Below, one piece after another: positions 35,592 to 45,645 of a stretch of 64,000 nt of DNA (its first letter is position 1; each line of letters begins with the position of its first letter). The position numbers were made by a program, and so were the translations under genes. The stretch comes from Terriglobia bacterium (GTDB lineage Bacteria; Acidobacteriota; Thermoanaerobaculia; Thermoanaerobaculales; Thermoanaerobaculaceae). Under the pieces are notes generated by a model. That model did not search any database and was not told where the DNA came from. It saw only the letters and a program-made list of their open reading frames with translations. The DNA is taken from the NCBI GenBank assembly GCA_020073245.1, contig JAIQFQ010000003.1:186001-250000 (forward strand), read 5' to 3'.

Positions 35592-36698
35592 ATGCCGTGG
35601 AAGGTCACGAGGGGGGCAGGGGCGTGGATAAGCCGGCTGCGTCTCTCCGGTCGTGCTGCGGAGGCAAACTACGGCTCGTGGTGGAATGCGATCGCCTCCA
35701 CGCGGGAGGGTGCCTACGCGCTCACCTACGTCGTCGACGACGAGGAGGACTACCGCACGCGCGGCTGGTACGGCGATGCCAACTCCTTCGGAGCCAAGCA
35801 ACTCCTCGAGATGGGCAGCGTTGGTCGGGAGTCGCGCGTGCTCGAGATCGGTTGCGGGATGGCGCGCATCGGGCGGGAGATGGCGCCCCACGTGCGCGAG
35901 TGGCACGGCGCCGACATCTCAAAGAACATGCTGCACTTGGCGAGAGAGCGCACGGAGGGCATGGACAACGTTTTCCTGCACGAGCTCCCGGATGTGAGCC
36001 TCGGGCTCTTCGCGGACGAGAGCTTTGATTTCGTGTACGCGACGATCGTCTTCATGCATCTGGACAAAGAGGACCTGTTCCAGTATCTGGTCGAGGCCCG
36101 GCGCGTGCTGAAGCCTGATCGCTTCGCGTACTTTGACACTTGGAATCTCCTTCACCCCGACACCTATCGCCAATGGCGACGCACGCAGGAAAGCAACATC
36201 GGTTCCCACAAGGTTCGGGGACGAATCCAGTTCGCCACGCCTGTGGAGCTTCGGTCCTACCTCGAAGACGTCGGGTTCGACGTGTTGCGTCTGGACGACG
36301 ACAAGCTGCTACGGGCTCTCTGCCGGAGGGGTCCCGTGAGGTCGCACGAGCCCGACGACGGGCGGCCGCCGTTCGGCTACATCGATGTGCCTCGCAACGG
36401 TGGGACCGTCCGCGGAGAACTCCACGTCGAGGGTTGGGCGCTCGACGACATCGAGCGGATCGAGGTCTTCCTCGATGGCAGCCAACGCCTCGGCGAAGCG
36501 CAACTGGGGAGGCCGCGTCCGGATGTCGCCGAGGCATTTCCCCGCTACTCGAGATCCGCCTCGTGCGGCTTCGTTCTGGACGTAGGCGGCACTTCTCCTC
36601 CTTCCGGGCGGCACACCCTCCAGGTCGTCGCCACAGACGCCCACGGCGCGGCCACGGACCTTGCCGGGAACTACCGGACGTTCGTCTTCGGGACCTGA
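35592..36698 (+). CDS. Class I SAM methyltransferase with C-terminal Ig-like domain
   Basis: 368 residues. Residues 60-250 are a methyltransferase: VLEIGCGMARIGREM (SAM loop near residue 83), GADISKNMLHLARER, FDFVYATIVFMHL, and ARRVLKPDRFAYF. Residues 265-368 form a separate beta domain with YIDVPRNGGTVRGELHVEGWALDD and HTLQVVATDAHGA, the form of an Ig-like domain often found on surface-glycan methyltransferases and glycosyltransferases. Likely caps or modifies a sugar. It stands alone with its own promoter. About 200 non-coding bases follow in which I see nothing specific. Confidence 0.82.
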   Translation: MPWKVTRGAGAWISRLRLSGRAAEANYGSWWNAIASTREGAYALTYVVDDEEDYRTRGWYGDANSFGAKQLLEMGSVGRESRVLEIGCGMARIGREMAPHVREWHGADISKNMLHLARERTEGMDNVFLHELPDVSLGLFADESFDFVYATIVFMHLDKEDLFQYLVEARRVLKPDRFAYFDTWNLLHPDTYRQWRRTQESNIGSHKVRGRIQFATPVELRSYLEDVGFDVLRLDDDKLLRALCRRGPVRSHEPDDGRPPFGYIDVPRNGGTVRGELHVEGWALDDIERIEVFLDGSQRLGEAQLGRPRPDVAEAFPRYSRSASCGFVLDVGGTSPPSGRHTLQVVATDAHGAATDLAGNYRTFVFGT

Positions 36699-36896
36699 GC
36701 CGGGGCCTGTGCCCCGAGGATTCTCTGCCCGGCGCGTCCGGCCACCTTCGTTCAAGGATGAGCGTGCGTCTGCAACCCATGCTTGGGGCTGGTTCATCGA
36801 CGGGTCGCCGGGCTGACACGTAGAACGTTCGTGACATCCGGAAGCATGCACAGCTGCCGCCCCTGTTGCAGCCCTGTGCTGGTGGACTCCAGGAAA

Positions 36897-37313
36897 GTGT
36901 CGCATCACCCTCTCGCCAGAGAGCCCGGAAGAACGATCGCCGTGTGCGCGGCGATGGTGGCGAGCGGCCTGTCGATCCTGCTGGGGATCTCAACGCTCTT
37001 CAGAACCCCGCAGCCCAACCCATTCTGGCCGAAGCTGCAGGAGCTGTCGCCGCTCGATTCGGCGCCGATCGCTCCCGGAACTCGCGGCATCCTGGTGCCA
37101 CCCGTCCGAGCCGGTCAGGAAGAGTGGCCGTTCTGGCTCCTCGAGGCCCACTGGCGGCGTCCCGATCTCCTGCTGGCCTTGCCCACCCAGCGGCTATGGT
37201 CGAACCGCCCTGCCTTTGCAGTTTCAGTGGGCCAGTCGGGACCCCCACCGGGCTGGCGCGTCGTTTGGCACCTGGGCGCCGTCTTCGTGGCGAAACCGGG
37301 GGTTGCGCCGTGA
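36897..37313 (+). CDS. Small membrane-anchored protein, copy 1 of a duplicated module
   Basis: 138 residues from GTG 36897; GTG 36882 and ATG 36846 are in-frame alternatives. One membrane segment (about residues 12-34) is followed by a 100-residue extracytoplasmic domain with EAHWRRPDLLLAL and PPPGWRVVWHLGAVFVAK. The protein encoded at 45259-45645 has the same layout and matching EAAWQRPDLRWTL and VPAGFSKIWHAGNLVVFR, which also supports this start. No known domain recognised. It overlaps the next gene as GTGA, so the two products are probably made in step and work together. Confidence 0.65.
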   Translation: MSHHPLAREPGRTIAVCAAMVASGLSILLGISTLFRTPQPNPFWPKLQELSPLDSAPIAPGTRGILVPPVRAGQEEWPFWLLEAHWRRPDLLLALPTQRLWSNRPAFAVSVGQSGPPPGWRVVWHLGAVFVAKPGVAP

Positions 37314-38587
37314 TCGGTGCGGCTGACGCCGGATGGCTCGCCTGCGTCTCATGCATCGGGTGGAGCGCATGGCGCGGCTACGGGCGGTGGCCGGACCGGC
37401 CCAACCCTCGCGTCATCGGCGTTCTCTGGGCGACGGTTGCACCGGGCGCATGGATGCTCACGCTCGAACTCCTCGGCCTGAGCTGGTCGGGCTGGCTTCT
37501 CGCCGCGCCGGCGGGTGCCGCTCTTCTTCTAGGCCTGTTTTGGCGCAGAGCCCGAGCCGTCGCACGTCGGTCGACGGCTGCATGGGTGGCGCTGGGATGC
37601 CTGATCGCGGGAAGCATGGCTGCGGTCGTGGCCGTGGACCCGACCACGAGCTGGGACTTTCGCTATATCTGGGGTCTGAAGGCGAGGGTCTTCGCACTCG
37701 CCGGTGGGAACGACCCGCGCTGGCTCGCGTGGCCGCCGAACGGCTTGCATCACCCAGACTACCCTCCGTTGTGGCCGGATCTGCTGGCAGGCGGCATCCG
37801 TCTCGGGGGCTCGGTCGGCGGGGGGGCGACCGTGTGGTCGGTCGTGCTTCTGCTCGGCCTGGCCGCGGCGTGCTGGGACATCCTGCGGGACGCCTCGCCG
37901 CCCGCCCGGGTCGCGGGAGCGGCGATCGGAGCCCTCGCGCCCACGATCGTTGCGTCTGTGTACAGGGGCAACGCCGAGCTGCTCGTCGCGTTCCTGGCCG
38001 CCACGGCTGTCGGTGCTCTCCGCCGACTCCGGCGAGGAGGAGCGACGGGTCCCGCGTGGGTGCTGACCTCGGTGGTGGCTGTGATGGGGCTGTGCCTTGG
38101 GAAGAACGAGGGCATGGTCTTCGCCCTGGGCGTCGTAGTCGCCGCGTGGCTGTTCGCTGACCGGCTCGCAGCAATCGCGCTGCTCGTTGCGTTCGTGGCA
38201 ACCGTCGGTGCCTGGCAGCTGTTCCTTTTCTTCAACGGCATCGGACGCGAACCTCGCCTCCTAGCTCTGAGCGCGTGTCTTCTGACCGGCCGGCAGATGG
38301 TTGGGTGGCTCTGCCGACAGCCGTGGAACCCGGTGGGAGGGCTACTCCTCACCTGGCTGCTCGCGCTGGTGGCACTCGGCCTACGGAAGTCAGCGGCAGT
38401 GGTGACGGTGGCGGTTGTCTGGTTGGGAGGCGTCCTCGCCGCGTACCTGACGGTCTCGGATCCGATCCTCTGGTGCCTCGCCACCTCCTTCGATCGGGTC
38501 ATCGCGGCGCCTCTCCCTGGAGTCGTGTCCGCAGCACTGGCGTCCGCCCTGGACACGGTTCCGGCCGGGACCGTGGCTGGTCCCTAG
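37310..38587 (+). CDS. Polytopic membrane protein, GT-C-like, copy 1 of a duplicated module
   Basis: 425 residues and about ten membrane helices. The conserved loop has SWDFRYIWGLKARVFALAGG and, 20 residues on, HHPDYPPLWPDLLAGG. A later LGKNEGMVFALG is also kept in the second copy. The W..K...HPDYP.L pattern resembles GT-C glycosyltransferases that use polyprenyl-phosphate sugar donors; that assignment is inference from loop pattern and topology. GTG 37310 overlaps the small gene as GTGA. The copy at 45642-46895 has WDFRYIWGLKARVFAAAGG and HPDYPPAWPDLLASG. Confidence 0.7.
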   Translation: MIGAADAGWLACVSCIGWSAWRGYGRWPDRPNPRVIGVLWATVAPGAWMLTLELLGLSWSGWLLAAPAGAALLLGLFWRRARAVARRSTAAWVALGCLIAGSMAAVVAVDPTTSWDFRYIWGLKARVFALAGGNDPRWLAWPPNGLHHPDYPPLWPDLLAGGIRLGGSVGGGATVWSVVLLLGLAAACWDILRDASPPARVAGAAIGALAPTIVASVYRGNAELLVAFLAATAVGALRRLRRGGATGPAWVLTSVVAVMGLCLGKNEGMVFALGVVVAAWLFADRLAAIALLVAFVATVGAWQLFLFFNGIGREPRLLALSACLLTGRQMVGWLCRQPWNPVGGLLLTWLLALVALGLRKSAAVVTVAVVWLGGVLAAYLTVSDPILWCLATSFDRVIAAPLPGVVSAALASALDTVPAGTVAGP

Positions 38588-38595
38588 CCCTTCCG

Positions 38596-38623
38596 GCCGA
38601 GCACCCGTCGGACGGAGCTCGGC
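38596..38623 (+). terminator. Possible hairpin terminator after the GT-C-like gene
   Basis: GCCGAGC (38596-38602) pairs perfectly with GCTCGGC (38617-38623) across a 14-base loop, just after the stop at 38587. There is no T-run, so it may be a stabiliser rather than a true terminator. Confidence 0.35.
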
Positions 38624-38675
38624 GATGCCCGGTCAGGTAGGGCGGCATGACCCGCTCGCTCGGGGACCTTGATTG

Positions 38676-38705
38676 TTGACCGCCGACCCTCGGTGTCCGT
38701 ATCCT
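38676..38705 (+). promoter_or_regulatory. Sigma-70-type promoter for the P5C dehydrogenase gene
   Basis: TTGACC (38676-38681), 18-base spacer, TATCCT (38700-38705). The leader of about 54 bases ends in a GGAGGG ribosome site before ATG 38766. Confidence 0.6.
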
Positions 38706-38765
38706 CGCACGTCGCGGGCTTGCTGCCGGGCTTCACAAGCGCACGAGCTCACGCTGGAGGGCAGA

Positions 38766-40394
<1,629 letters not shown>

Positions 40395-40445
40395 GGCGAG
40401 AGAGGGCGCAGGGCTCAGGGCAGCGAAAAGACCGAGACGGAAAAG

Positions 40446-40463
40446 GGCGGGCTGAGGCCCGCC
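40446..40463. terminator. GC-rich hairpin after pruA
   Basis: GGCGGGC (40446-40452) and GCCCGCC (40457-40463) form a perfect 7-bp stem with a TGAG loop, 52 bases after the pruA stop. No T-run follows on the plus strand; on the minus strand it is followed by CTTTT. Probably slows or ends transcription between pruA and the next gene. Confidence 0.45.
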
Positions 40464-40597
40464 ATCGGTGCCTGGCTCGTGGCCGGTTGCGACAGATCCG
40501 CGGAGAGGGCATTCCTGCGGATTCCCGCGTGTTGGGGGTGCAACGGGAGGCGTCGGTTGGGTCCGATCTCGGTCAATCTCCTGCCACGGCGGTCGGG

Positions 40598-41434
40598 TTG
40601 AAGGGCTTCCCTCGGTCGTCTGCCGCAGCAGCGGCGCTGGTTCTCGCACTCGCTGCGCCGTCCACCGCTGGGCCGCCGTTCCTTACCGACGACCCCGAGC
40701 CGGTCGAGCTCCAGCACTGGGAAGCCTACCTGTTCACGACGTACGACGCTGCGCGGGAGGCGACCGGGATCCAGGGTCCGGCGGCCGAGGTGAACTACGG
40801 GGCCGCCCCGGGGCTCCAGCTGCACCTCGTCGTGCCCTACACGACCGCCGAGCCGGCAGGCGGCGGCTCAGCTCAGGGTCTCGGAGACTTTGAGGTAGGA
40901 GTCAAGTACCGGTTCGTCGAGGAGGGCGAACACCGGCCGCAGATCGGGATCTTCCCGATGGTCGAGCTTCCGACGGGTAACGAGCGCCGCGGCCTCGGCA
41001 ACGGGCGTCTATGGGCGAGGCTCCCGCTCTGGCTGCAGAAGAGCTGGGGACCATGGACGACCTACGGTGGCGGCGGCTACGCCATGAACGGCGCGGATGG
41101 GGCCCGCGACTACGTCTTCGGGGGCTGGCTCGTCCAGCGCGATCTCGGCAAAAGGCTCACGCTCGGTGCCGAGGTCTACCTCCGTGGAGCGGACAGCGTG
41201 GGAGGTCGCGGGACGTCCATTCTCAACGGCGGCGGAGTGATCGCTCTCGCGCACGGTCTCAGCGTGCTGCTCAGTGCCGGCCACAGCGTCACAGGCGAAC
41301 GCCACGGCATTGCGTACGTCGGCCTCTACTGGACCGGCGGGGGGACGGCAGGGCCGGACGCCCCGGGCCGGGTCGGCGCAACGTGCGTGGGCCCGGACAA
41401 GCGCGTGGCGAGCCTGGCCGGTGGCGGCATGTAG
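40598..41434 (+). CDS. Putative outer-membrane beta-barrel protein
   Basis: About 278 residues from TTG 40598, which gives MKGFPRSS followed by an Ala/Leu signal core and AxA-type cleavage near PSTAGPP. The mature part begins FLTDDPEPVELQHWEAYLF and consists of alternating strands: LQLHLVVPYTTAEP, GLGDFEVGVKYRFVEEG, IGIFPMVELPTG, and a final GIAYVGLYWTG. The GLGD..VG.KYR and F..ELPTG phrases match the MetA-pathway/transporter-like outer-membrane family (PF13557). Substrate unknown; it may admit substrates used by the neighbouring pathways. The start is uncertain because no strong ribosome site is visible. Confidence 0.7.
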   Translation: MKGFPRSSAAAAALVLALAAPSTAGPPFLTDDPEPVELQHWEAYLFTTYDAAREATGIQGPAAEVNYGAAPGLQLHLVVPYTTAEPAGGGSAQGLGDFEVGVKYRFVEEGEHRPQIGIFPMVELPTGNERRGLGNGRLWARLPLWLQKSWGPWTTYGGGGYAMNGADGARDYVFGGWLVQRDLGKRLTLGAEVYLRGADSVGGRGTSILNGGGVIALAHGLSVLLSAGHSVTGERHGIAYVGLYWTGGGTAGPDAPGRVGATCVGPDKRVASLAGGGM

Positions 41435-41456
41435 GACCTGCCGGGGACTTGCCGCA

Positions 41457-41485
41457 TTGACGGCGCTCGTGCGCGTGCATACCCT
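41457..41485 (+). promoter_or_regulatory. Sigma-70-type promoter for the 5-oxoprolinase operon
   Basis: TTGACG (41457-41462), 17-base spacer, TACCCT (41480-41485), leading to ATG 41507 after a weak GGACGAG site. It implies that pxpBC and the following genes can be transcribed apart from the barrel gene. Confidence 0.5.
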
Positions 41486-41506
41486 GCGAACATCGGACGA
41501 GCTCTG

Positions 41507-43174
41507 ATGACCGAAGTCGCGCCGATCCGGCCGGACCTCCGGCACGCCAGCGACCACACCCTGCTGGTCACGTTCGCAGGGGAGGCCACGGGCGCCGCTC
41601 GTCGCCAGGTCCGGCAGGCGCTCGCGATCCTCCAGGCGGAACCGCTCTCCGGCGTGACAGACCTCCACCCCGCGTACGTCTCGCTGCTGGTCTCGTACGA
41701 TCCGACCGTTGCTGACCGCGAAGACGTGCGACGCCAGGTTGCCGAGAGGTTGGCAACGGCCGACCGGTTCAACCTGCCCGATCCTCGGGTCGTTCAGATC
41801 CCCGTCGTGTACGGTGGCGAGTGGGGACCGGACCTCCCGGAGGTCGCGACGGTCTCCGGGCTCAGCCCCGATGAGGTTGTTCGGGAGCACACCTCGGGCG
41901 ATTACGTCGTCTGCTTCCTCGGGTTCTCACCCGGTTTTCCGTACCTCGGAGGCATGCCGCGCGCCATCGCCGTACCCCGCCGCTCGACGCCGCGGACACG
42001 TGTCGCCGCGGGAAGCGTGGCGATCGCCGGGAGCCAGACGGGGATTTACCCCCTGGCCTCGCCAGGCGGGTGGCAGATCATCGGCAGGACGCCGCTCACG
42101 CTCTTCGACGCGCAGCGGACGCCACCGGCGCTGCTCGCGACGGGCGACCGGGTGACCTTCGTCAAAAGCTCCGGGGTGGAGTTTCCGGAGCGGGGGAGTG
42201 GAGCGGGAACCCCGCCGCAGGCCCCCGACGGTTCGGGTGCGATTCGGGTCGTCAAGCCGGGGTTTCAGAGCACCGTGCAGGACCTCGGCCGGCCCGGTCA
42301 TGCGCACCTCGGTGTCTCGGCCTGTGGTACGGCCGACCCGTTCTCGTTGCGGGTCGGCAACTGGCTCGTGGGCAACCCCGAGGGCGCGGCCGCGATCGAG
42401 ATGACGCTTCTCGGCGGCGCGTTCGCGTTCGGCGGCCCGGCCTCGATCGCCATCGCGGGCTCCGACCTTTCTCCCACCCTCGACGGACATCCCGTCCCGC
42501 TCTGGACCGCCGTCGAGGTACGGTCCGGGCAGACGCTGACGTTCGGCGCCACGCGCGGAGGAGCCCGCTGCACCCTGTGCGTGGGCGGGGAAATCGCGAT
42601 CAGACCGGTGCTGGGTAGCGCCTCGACTCACCTCACGTCGGGCCTGGGAGGTCTCGAGGGGCGAGCCCTGCGGGCCGGTGATGTACTCCCACTCCGTGGC
42701 CCCGTGCGGGCCGGTCACCACGGACGGGTGTTTCCCGCCGCAACCGCTTCCCGACTTCTCCGGCGCAACGAACTGCGCCTCGTGCGGGGCGCGCAGTGGG
42801 AGTGGTTCACTCACGACTCCCGGGCGGCGCTCTTTGCCTCGAGTTGGGTTGTGGAGGAGGACTCGAGCCGGATGGGATTGCGTCTTAGAGGGACGCCACT
42901 GACGGCCGAACGCCAGGGTACGATGCTCACCGAAGGCGTGTCCCTGGGTGCGCTCCAGGTGCCAGGGGGCGGCCAACCGATCCTCTCGTTCGTCGAGCAC
43001 CAGACCACCGGCGGGTACCCGCAGATCGCCTGTGTCATCGCCGCTGACATCCATCGCGTGGGCCAGCTTCGGCCACGCGACGAGGTCCGCTTCGTCGAGG
43101 TCACGCTCGGTGAAGCCGATGCAGCGCTGCGGGAGTTGCACGCAACGCTGCGGGCCGCCATGGGGGTTACGTGA
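41507..43174 (+). CDS. pxpBC: 5-oxoprolinase subunits B and C fused (PxpB-PxpC)
   Basis: With PxpA this opens 5-oxoproline (pyroglutamate) to glutamate using ATP. The 555-residue chain is a head-to-tail fusion. Residues 1-225 are the KipI/PxpB domain with FLGFSPGFPYLGGM and PGGWQIIGRTP. Residues 245-550 are the KipA/PxpC domain with GFQSTVQDLGRPGHAHLGV, AIEMTLLGGAF, SRMGLRLRG and QTTGGYPQIACV. The fold is shared with urea-carboxylase/allophanate partners, but pxpA two genes later settles the assignment. It overlaps the MFS gene as GTGA. Confidence 0.92.
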   Translation: MTEVAPIRPDLRHASDHTLLVTFAGEATGAARRQVRQALAILQAEPLSGVTDLHPAYVSLLVSYDPTVADREDVRRQVAERLATADRFNLPDPRVVQIPVVYGGEWGPDLPEVATVSGLSPDEVVREHTSGDYVVCFLGFSPGFPYLGGMPRAIAVPRRSTPRTRVAAGSVAIAGSQTGIYPLASPGGWQIIGRTPLTLFDAQRTPPALLATGDRVTFVKSSGVEFPERGSGAGTPPQAPDGSGAIRVVKPGFQSTVQDLGRPGHAHLGVSACGTADPFSLRVGNWLVGNPEGAAAIEMTLLGGAFAFGGPASIAIAGSDLSPTLDGHPVPLWTAVEVRSGQTLTFGATRGGARCTLCVGGEIAIRPVLGSASTHLTSGLGGLEGRALRAGDVLPLRGPVRAGHHGRVFPAATASRLLRRNELRLVRGAQWEWFTHDSRAALFASSWVVEEDSSRMGLRLRGTPLTAERQGTMLTEGVSLGALQVPGGGQPILSFVEHQTTGGYPQIACVIAADIHRVGQLRPRDEVRFVEVTLGEADAALRELHATLRAAMGVT

Positions 43175-44406
43175 GCGCCAGGGCCCACGGCGAGGTGTGG
43201 TACCGCTCGGTCACGCCGCCGCAGTGGAACACTCTGTTCGCCGCCGCGTTCGGCTGGCTGCTCGACGCGATGGACGTGATGCTCTACGCATTCGCGCTGA
43301 CCGCGATCCGGACCGAGTTTTCGCTCTCGGCGGCAGCGGCCGGGGCGCTCGCCTCGGTGACGCTCCTGACATCGGCGATCGGCGGGATCGTCTTCGGCGT
43401 CCTCGCGGACAAGCTCGGGCGTGCGCGATCGCTCGGCTGGTCGATCCTGGTCTACTCAGTGTTCACCGGGTTGACCGCCACGGCTCGGTCGCTCCCTGAA
43501 CTGGTGCTCTGGCGGTCGCTCGTCGGGATCGGGCTTGGAGGGGAGTGGGCCGCGGGCTCGGTGCTCGTGGCGGAGACCTGGCCGGCCGAGCACCGCGGCA
43601 AGGCGGTGGGGCTGATGCAGTCGGGCTGGGCGATCGGCTACATCCTGGCGGCGCTCCTCGCGTCGCTGATCCTGCCGAGGTTTGGGTGGCGTCCTCTGTT
43701 TGCCATCGGCGTCGTGCCCGCGATCTTCGCGTGGTGGGTCATGCGGCGCGTCCCCGAGCCCGAGATCTGGCGGCGAACTGAACGGGGCACGAGGCTGGCA
43801 ATTGCCTCGCTGTTTCGCCCGCCGCTCCTGAGGAACGTCGGCGCCGCGACGTCGCTCACGACGTGTGTGTTGTTCGCGTACTGGGGCTTGTTCACCTGGA
43901 TCCCTGCGTACCTGGCGAGCCCGGTCTCGGCCGGCGGCGCCGGGATGGGTGTGGTCCGGTCGAGCGGCTGGATCGTGCCGATGCAGCTGGGCGCGTTCCT
44001 GGGGTACGTGCTCTTCGGCGTTTTGGCGGACAGGTTCGGCCGGCGGCCGGTGTTCGCAACCTTCGTGGTGGGTGCCGCAGTGCTGGTCCCCATCTACGGT
44101 CGGGTCGCGGCCTTCCCCGGAGTCCTGATGGCGCTCGGGCCGCTCGTCGGCTTCCTCGGGCACGGCTACTTCAGCGTGTTCGGCGCCGTCCTCGCCGAAC
44201 TGTTCCCGTCGGGGATCCGGGCCACGGCCCAAGGCTTCTGCTACAACTTCGGGCGCGCCGTGAGTGCGCTGGCACCGTTCGTGATCGGCGCCCTGGCCGA
44301 CCGGCACGGCATCGGCAGCGCGCTGGCGCTCACGTCGGCTTTCTTCGTGGCCGCGGGGTTTCTGATCCTGCTGCTGCCCGAGACGAGGGGAGAGGTCCTG
44401 CGGTGA
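43171..44406 (+). CDS. MFS transporter within the 5-oxoprolinase operon
   Basis: 411 residues, 12 predicted helices. The N-terminal FGWLLDAMDVMLYAFAL carries the DxMD motif of the aromatic-acid/sialic-acid:H+ symporter group. Loop 2-3 has GVLADKLGRARSL and loop 8-9 GVLADRFGRRPVF, the MFS signature. It sits between pxpBC and pxpA, overlapping both as GTGA, so the likely cargo is 5-oxoproline or a related carboxylate. The usual pxp-linked permeases are NRAMP-like or other types; an MFS member here would be a substitute. Substrate is inferred from context only. Confidence 0.85.
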   Translation: MSARAHGEVWYRSVTPPQWNTLFAAAFGWLLDAMDVMLYAFALTAIRTEFSLSAAAAGALASVTLLTSAIGGIVFGVLADKLGRARSLGWSILVYSVFTGLTATARSLPELVLWRSLVGIGLGGEWAAGSVLVAETWPAEHRGKAVGLMQSGWAIGYILAALLASLILPRFGWRPLFAIGVVPAIFAWWVMRRVPEPEIWRRTERGTRLAIASLFRPPLLRNVGAATSLTTCVLFAYWGLFTWIPAYLASPVSAGGAGMGVVRSSGWIVPMQLGAFLGYVLFGVLADRFGRRPVFATFVVGAAVLVPIYGRVAAFPGVLMALGPLVGFLGHGYFSVFGAVLAELFPSGIRATAQGFCYNFGRAVSALAPFVIGALADRHGIGSALALTSAFFVAAGFLILLLPETRGEVLR

Positions 44407-45188
44407 AGCCGTCAGATCAGCCCCGGTCGATCGACCTGAACGCGGATCTCGGCGAGTTCCCCGAGGCGCTCGCGGACGGGCGCGAGGAGGCGCTTCTCCG
44501 GCTCGTAACCTCCGCCAACGTCGCCTGCGGGGGCCACGCGGGGGACGAGGCAACGATGGCTGGCGTCGTTGAGTTGGCCCGGCGGCTCGGGGTCTCGGTG
44601 GGCGCGCACCCTGGGTACCCGGACCGGGCCGGGTTCGGTCGCGACCCGATGGGCCTCACACCGGCGGAAATCGAGAGAACGGTCTTCGAGCAGGTGTCGA
44701 CCCTTGCCACGGTCGCCGAACGTGCCGGTGTTCGATTGGCCCACGTGAAGGCCCACGGTGCCCTCTACAACGATGCCGCGCGCGACGAGGCCGTCGCGAC
44801 TGCGATTGCGCGCGCCGTCCGGCGCTGGAGGCCGGGAGCCAAGGTCGTGGGGCTCGCCGGCTCGACGGCCCTGCGAGTGTTCGCCTCAGAAGGACTGCGG
44901 GTCATCCCGGAGTGCTTCGCGGACCGGGTCTATGAAGCGGACGGGTCGCTGCGGTCGAGGAAGCTGCCCGACGCCTTGATCACCGACCCGGTCAAGGCTG
45001 CGGAGCAGGCCGTTTCGATCGCCGTGAGAGGGAACGCGACCGCCCACGACGGCGGGAGGGTGCTGATCGCCGCGGAGACCATCTGTGTCCACGGCGACGG
45101 AAAGAAGGCCGTCGCGATCGCGCGCGCGATCCGCGAAGCGCTCCGGCAAGCCGGCGTCGTCGTGAGCTCATTCGGCGCTCACGCATGA
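44403..45188 (+). CDS. pxpA: 5-oxoprolinase subunit A (LamB/YcsF family)
   Basis: 261 residues: IDLNADLGEFPE, ANVACGGHAGDEATM, GAHPGYPDRAGFGR, VKAHGALYND, ECFADRVYEADGSLRSR and ICVHGDG. These are the metal/substrate residues of the PxpA TIM-like barrel. It forms the ATP-dependent 5-oxoprolinase with the PxpBC fusion. GTG 44403 overlaps the MFS stop as GTGA. A 70-base gap without a terminator leads to the second copy of the two-gene membrane module, so cotranscription is possible. Confidence 0.93.
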   Translation: MKPSDQPRSIDLNADLGEFPEALADGREEALLRLVTSANVACGGHAGDEATMAGVVELARRLGVSVGAHPGYPDRAGFGRDPMGLTPAEIERTVFEQVSTLATVAERAGVRLAHVKAHGALYNDAARDEAVATAIARAVRRWRPGAKVVGLAGSTALRVFASEGLRVIPECFADRVYEADGSLRSRKLPDALITDPVKAAEQAVSIAVRGNATAHDGGRVLIAAETICVHGDGKKAVAIARAIREALRQAGVVVSSFGAHA

Positions 45189-45258
45189 GCCGACATCGGG
45201 GTTCTCGCGATCGGGGCATCCGCGGGGTCGTGCCGCAGCGGGTCGGGGCAGGTTCCTG

Positions 45259-45645
45259 ATGGCCCGCGACACCATTGGGCGGCGGGCCGGACTCGCGGGC
45301 GCGGTGATCTGCCTCGTGCTCGGCGTGCTTCAGGCGGCGTTGATCTCGACCCCGACGGCGCGTCGCACGCCGAACGTTTCCGATCTCCTGGCGCCCCTCG
45401 CGTCGGCTCCTGTTCCGAGGGGCGCGGCGATCGCCCTGTCCATGCCGCCGGCCGTAGGGCGGGAGCGATCGCTTCCGATCCTGTACGAGGCTGCTTGGCA
45501 GCGGCCGGACCTGCGCTGGACCCTCGACGAGAACGATGCCCGCGCCGCGTTCGTCGCGGTGTTGCCGGGCGGCCGGGTACCCGCGGGGTTCTCGAAGATC
45601 TGGCACGCCGGGAATCTCGTCGTTTTCCGGAGGGCCGGGCATTGA
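45259..45645 (+). CDS. Small membrane-anchored protein, copy 2 of a duplicated module
   Basis: 128 residues: one membrane helix (about 11-30), then an extracytoplasmic domain with EAAWQRPDLRWTL and VPAGFSKIWHAGNLVVFR. It aligns by eye along its length with the protein at 36897-37313 at modest identity; both end shortly after a WHxGxxxV strand. No known family recognised. ATG 45259 has a weak AGG site. Its stop overlaps the TTG start of the next gene as TTGA, the counterpart of the GTGA junction in copy 1. Confidence 0.65.
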   Translation: MARDTIGRRAGLAGAVICLVLGVLQAALISTPTARRTPNVSDLLAPLASAPVPRGAAIALSMPPAVGRERSLPILYEAAWQRPDLRWTLDENDARAAFVAVLPGGRVPAGFSKIWHAGNLVVFRRAGH

